Shown one piece after another: positions 58,860-64,000 of a stretch of 64,000 nt of DNA. The stretch comes from Delphinapterus leucas (taxonomy: Eukaryota > Chordata > Mammalia > Artiodactyla > Monodontidae). Location of the stretch: contig NW_022098021.1 in assembly GCF_002288925.2 (NCBI RefSeq), positions 3,677,774-3,741,773 on the forward strand. Reading direction: 5' to 3'. The position numbers were made by a program, and so were the translations under genes. The stretch's first letter is position 1. The number at the start of each line of letters is the position of its first letter. Below the pieces are notes generated by a model. The model was not told the origin of the DNA, did no database searches, and saw nothing but the letters and a program-made list of their open reading frames with translations.

Positions 58860-59000
58860 CATCCAGCGCAAGCCAGAGGAGGGGAGCTGACGGGTGGAGC
58901 TGACGGGAGGCCCCATATGGCCGCCATCCCTCCTGCCCGCCGTCCCGTTCACGCTTAGGCAGAGATCCCGTTATTTGGGGGCTGCGTTCTCCTTGCCCTA
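58860..59000. other. GC-rich intronic patch with a YY1-type motif
   Basis: Duplicated 'gagctgacggg' (58884-58907 region) followed by 'ggccgccatccc' at 58919-58930, which resembles a YY1 site. No repeat family recognised. Function is inference. Confidence 0.25.
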
Positions 59001-61039
59001 CACCCTCTCCACCCGACAGTATGCTTCCTCCGCCTTAATTACTAGGTAGGAAATGCCGCAGTTTGCTGAATTCCTTTAGCTGAAGTTAATAAAACAATCA
59101 GTGTCTTTGGTTGGAGTTAACGCCTTGCCCTGGATCTGTTGATTTTCATGTGGACGAATACATTTTTGATTGGGTTTTCGAGAACGTGCCCTGGAGAGTC
59201 GCTCCAGAAGGGAAGAAGTTAGCTCAAAGACTTGTCCTTGGGAAAATGAGGAAGTCGGCAAAGCTCTGCTTCTATTTCTTCCCCACCGGCCCCTGCTTCT
59301 GTCCGCAGGAGTGGCTCTGGGACTGACGGCCGGCCCCGTCTTGCTGCTTTGCTGTGCGTGGGCCGCCCGTGTAGTGTTGAGTCTCCAGCCCTCGGCTGCC
59401 TGCTCTCCTCGGGAGAGAGTCATTTGTGCCCCCTGCCTTCTTAATGTTTTTTGAGAGACCTCATGAAAATAGCATTTCGATTTAGGATCTGTTTTTTGTT
59501 TTTTTTTTTTCCTGAAAAAAAGTCACTGTAGCGCCAAGCCAGCACCTTCGGGATGATTCCAGCAGATGTTCTCTGTACCCACTGAAGGCTGAACTCCAGG
59601 GGGTCCAGGTCAAATGCAAACTTCCTTTTTATTTGTTTCGCTAGTTATTTTATGATTCCCCGTTCCCCTCTGGAATCCTTGATGAGCCTTTATGGAGAGT
59701 TTTATTTTTCCATATGTACCTACTCCTCCCATTTTGGGGTCTCATTCAGCTTTTCGAGCAGCACGTAGGTGAGACATCTGCCTTCCCCGATCTGCAGAAA
59801 CTCGCCGAGATGCGATTCACGTGGGACTGAGCCCCTCTTCTTAGCGCTAAAGCAAACTATTGCATGCCTTCCTCTTGAAAAAGTATTTTTAAAAAGATAC
59901 TATATTTTCAGGCAGCCTTTCTTTTCTACAGATAGTTCAATATAATCTCAAAAGTCATCTGGAACGAATACGAAATTTACAATAGCACCAGGATTTCTAG
60001 TATCTGTGGATGTTCTCACTCCGACCTGGTTATCTCTCCTGGGAAAGAAAACAGAATTTGAGTTTGTGGACTTCCCTATGACTCAGAACAGGAGTTAAGG
60101 TTTTAGTTCAAGGCAACCAAGGAGGGATTCAGCACCAGGCCAGGCCAATTGAATATACTGTGAATTTAAGCAGGGCTGCACCCACAGACGGTGCGTACAC
60201 GCCAGAGTACGCCCAGGCTACAGCCCAGAAAAACAACCCATTTCCCTCCCTCCGGCCCCTTGTCCACACTTTTGGGGACCTTTGTGAAAGAGGACAGAAA
60301 GAGCTAAGCCAGGCTAAGGGGAGGGGAGGCTGAGGAGATATGATTGGAGTGGTGACCCCCTGCCACAAGGAGGATTCAAGTATCTTATTGGAATATTGCT
60401 GAATATGTCACTGTGAGAGCTAAGCTGTCACATCGCTCTGAACTTAGTAGCAGCTGACTGTCGGTGTTTTGTTCGGATGGATGACTGCGTCGCACTCCAG
60501 CAAGAGGGGCCGTGTACTTGTCGGAGGCCACAAAAAGGGGAAGGACGTGGGTATAGAAGTGGAGGGCAGAGCGTGTGTCTGCGTCTGTGAGTCTCACTGT
60601 CTTTAACCTGCAGGCTGACAGCGGAGACAGGTAGCGCATGTATGTGCATCCCTTCTGTTTCCAAGGATACTGGTGCACGAGTGTCCCCGTCCCTTGTTCC
60701 TGTTGTCATCATAAAACCTGTGATTCAACGGAAGCATCTGATTCCCACTGCTCTTTTCTTCCAGTTCTGATGGGCCACCTTCTTTTAATAATTAAGATCC
60801 TGAAAAAGAAGTTGCATAAATAGATTTTCACAAGAATAGCCATTCGAAGTCCAGCTGTGTGTTTGGGGAAAAGAAAAATTCTGTAGATTTAAGAGGAGAT
60901 TTTAGTCATTCTCACCTGGCCTGAAAGCTCTGCCTTTAGAGGGAATGATATTCTTGGGTTACCTGTAGAATCCGGTTTCCTCCACTCCCTGTCAGTCTCC
61001 TCCTCCAGAGGACGTTCTGTGATTCTCCTTCCCAAGTGA

Positions 61040-61228
<189 letters not shown>

Positions 61229-63073
61229 TAATTAGGTCATTTCAAGGAAGGATTTTGTTCAGGGATAAGTAAAAAGATACTCCCCTGATGTATCGAGACC
61301 TGTGACACACACAGCCTCTTTGAAACCGGGGACACCTTCCAGGTCCAGGTTCTCTGGATCAAAAGCCAGGAGTCCCGGGATGCCTTCTCCACACTGCACG
61401 CCCTCCTCCCTCTGCCCAGCGGACAGACGGACAGGGGAAGGCCCTCTTCTGCGTGTCCCTCCTGCCATCACTCACACCCTCCTCCCCCAGGTGGCCAGAG
61501 CCTCAGAGCAGCCGGTGGCTCCTTGCCTGGTGGGCACAGAGACATTCCTAGGCAACCCATCTGTTTTTATCTTGACTCGAATGAAAGGGTTTCTGGCTGG
61601 ATGTCTCATGGAATCTGCAGGTTTCCTGAGCTTTCGTTTATTGCTTCGGGGATATTTAGATGCTGCCACTTCAGCAGGGAGGATGTGGGATTGAGTGGGA
61701 GGAAGCCAGGAATGTAATTAAAAATCTCTCAATGAACTCATTGGGTTGTCAGCCTGTTTTTCAAGATGCTGATTCCGTTGTAAGTGAAATAAATGTGCTG
61801 TCTGGGACTAGCAGGGTGGATGGGGCGGGCCGAGGGACAAGTGGAAAAGGCACTTCATGTTTGGTCCCGGGGGCACCACCAGCCACCTCGTTCCTCCTTT
61901 TGCTATAAAGGTGTGGCCGTCATGACTAAGAGATTTCCAGAAGTGTTTCCTAAAGAGGAAGCAGGCAGTCACTCTATGGGACAATAGAAGAGCAATGGTC
62001 ATTGTGTGTGGTGCTAATATCTCCTTCTATTGTGGGTTATTTTGTGTCTGATTTCTCAACTCTTGGCAGAAATAATAACCGAGGCATATATCCACTTTTT
62101 CTGATGTGGTCCCTTAAATTCCTCAACTCAGATCATTGAACAAGTGGTTTGCTCATGGAACTGTGATTAACCATTTCTTTACCAAATTGTCTATTCCTTC
62201 CAGTTGAATATGCAGGTCAGACTTAGAGGTTCACATCACTCACTCTCTAACTAAACTCCTACCGAGTAATTTTCCCAAGTTGTGCAGGTTGTGCACTGCA
62301 CAAGCCTGCCCAGCCAAAGTGGTCAGTAGGGCTGAAATATAGGAACACCTAGAAAAAGAGATGCATTTTTCTAATCTGCACAAAGGGCAGCCCGCTTGCC
62401 TTGTCTGCTCGTCTCGTGCTGCCGTGTTCACCTCAACCCACTCCGAGTAAGAACTTTGCGATGTTACACGTAATGGACTTTGTGGTGTCTGTCTTCTTCC
62501 TGTCCACATTTTGACAATTCGCTTTAGGCGCTTAAAGATGTTTGCCGCCACCCCCCATGGCATTTTTTGCGTCTGTGATAGGAGTCACTCCTGAGTGTCA
62601 CTTGGGATCGTAGATAATTAGTGCTGTGGACTGAAGTGACGAGCATTGGAGTCCCCGTCCCACATAACAGCCCAACTTTCACAGGCATTTTCATCTCCTG
62701 GAGGTGCTGGCTTCAGAAGATTTCTCAATAATCTGGTTTTCCTCACAATCAGCACATTACAGATAGCCTAGACTTCTTATCAAGACATTCTCCGTGAAGC
62801 CCCAACCCTTGAGTTTTCCAGAGCTTCCTTGGGGGCCCTTCTTAGTCGTTTACACCTACTATCTTGCCTTTTTCCTTTTTTAAAAAAAACATCAAGGGGG
62901 CTGAGGCTGTGAGGAGTACAATTTCAGTCTGTCTGAAAAATGCTGTTTGGAACACTTTCAATTCTGAAAGTGCTGGGCGAGTTCCTTACATTAATATTTC
63001 AATTGTGGCCAAGCAACAGGGATTAAATGGTCTTTTCTAAACAGCCTTTTAAACATTCTTTACAGGATGAAAA

Positions 63074-63103
63074 ATGAATGAATGAATGAATGAATGAATG
63101 AAT
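63074..63103. repeat. (GAAT)n tetranucleotide microsatellite
   Basis: Seven consecutive TGAA/GAAT units. Confidence 0.95.
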
Positions 63104-63220
63104 AAAATGTCTCCACTGATCCATGCCCAATTTTCTCCTTAGTATTTCTGGGCAATCTTAATTTTATTTATTACTTATTTATTTGTTAGTTTATATTTTT
63201 GGGGGGGGGTGTTTCAATTT

Positions 63221-64000
63221 TGTTTTTTTTTTTAACATCTTTATTGCAGTATAATTGCTTTACAATGGTGTGTTAGTTTCTGCTTTATAACAAAGTGAAT
63301 CAGCTATAGATACACATATATCCCCGTATCTCCTTCCTCTTGTGTCTCCCTCCCACCCTCCCTATCTGACCCCTCTAGGGGGTCACAAAGCACAGAGCTG
63401 ATCTCCCTGTGCTATGCGACTGCTTCCCACTAGCTATCTATTTTACATTTCGTAGTGTATATATGTCCATGCCACTCTCTCACTTCGTCCCAGCTTACCC
63501 TTCCCCCTCCCCGTGTCCTCAAGTCCGTTCTCTACATCAGTGTCTTTATTCCTGTCCTGCCCCTAGGTTCTTAATAACCTTTTTTTTTTTTTTAGATTCC
63601 ATGTATATGCGTTAGCATATGGTATTTGTTTTTCTCTTTCAAACTTACTTCACAATGTATGAAAGACTCTAGGTCCATCCACCTCACTACAAATAACACC
63701 ATTTCGGGTTTTTATGGCTGAGTAATATTCCGTTGTATATATGTGCCACATCTTCTTTATCCATTCATCTGTTGATGGACACTTAGGTTGCTTCCATGTC
63801 CTGGCTATTGTACATAGAGCTGCAATGAACATTTTGGTACATGACTCTTTTTGAATTATGGTTTTCTCAGGGTATATGCCCAGTAGTGGCATTGCTGGGT
63901 CATATGGTAGTTCTATTTTTAGTTTTTTAAGGAACCTCCATACTGTTCTCCATAGTGGCTGTATCAATTTACATTCCCACCAACAGTGCAAGAGTGTTCC
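63221..64000 (-). mobile_element. L1 LINE 3' end (3' UTR and ORF2 C-terminus), runs off the right edge
   Basis: T run at 63221-63234 is the poly-A, followed by 'aacatctttattgcagtata' and the complete younger-type 3' UTR. ORF2 coding similarity starts near 63650 and continues to the edge on the minus strand. Confidence 0.95.
63650..64000 (-). pseudogene. L1 ORF2p C-terminal part (partial)
   Basis: The minus frame is open from the window edge to a stop near 63650. It contains [34 protein letters not shown] and KKMWHIYTTEYYSAIK, the conserved C-terminal region of L1 ORF2p downstream of the reverse transcriptase. The last residues (VICSEVDGPRVFHTL) differ from the usual ORF2 end, which points to a frame change near the stop. 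Probably inactive. Confidence 0.8.

Noticed and set aside
63221..63234. T run as a transcription terminator
   Set aside because: It is the poly-A tail of a minus-strand L1.

Overview
This window is mammalian intronic DNA, most likely from a cetacean (whale or dolphin); a hippopotamus-like relative is the main alternative. The best lineage marker is a tRNA-derived SINE of the CHR type (head reading 'cttccctggtggcgcagtgg', then a GC-rich body and an A-tail). It occurs about ten times in a young, CpG-rich form and three times in an older, longer form. The L1 subfamily and the mariner-like inverted-repeat elements also fit Cetartiodactyla.

Two protein-coding exons are supportable, both on the + strand and both from ATP8A2, the P4-ATPase phospholipid flippase. 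The first (56732-56915) encodes the hinge segment with GDGAND and the second (61076-61186) encodes the start of the M5 region with its Tyr-Lys-Asn. They are separated by an intron of 4160 bp, keep reading frame, and have good splice sites. Everything left of 56732 is read as one long upstream intron, and everything right of 61186 as the start of the next intron. No other exon of this or another gene was recognised, although a short exon could be missed by eye.

The remainder is interspersed repeat and unique intron sequence. At 1-630 is the 5' end of an L1 on the minus strand whose ORF1 is open to the window edge; at 63221-64000 is the 3' end of another L1 with the ORF2 C-terminus. Between them are old L1 fragments (1935-2700, 9408-10830, 14150-14660, 37853-37980, 44223-44420, 46130-46400), younger 5'-truncated L1 tails with target-site duplications (4287-4349, 10219-10365, 17951-18020, 50029-50452), LTR-like elements (6547-6912, 30210-30780), DNA transposons (Tigger-like 18087-18574, hAT-like 24893-25065, MER5A-like 52165-52300, three short mariner MITEs) and MIR/L2 relics. 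Several elements are nested, which gives relative ages.

No operon, CRISPR array, phage or other compact novel system is present. The points worth a second look are small: an exact 89-bp tandem duplication inside an old LTR, an 80-bp tandem duplication, a 21-bp duplication that places two perfect CRE octamers two helical turns apart, extremely short L1 insertions, a complete mariner MITE, and the strong antisense bias of L1 relative to ATP8A2.
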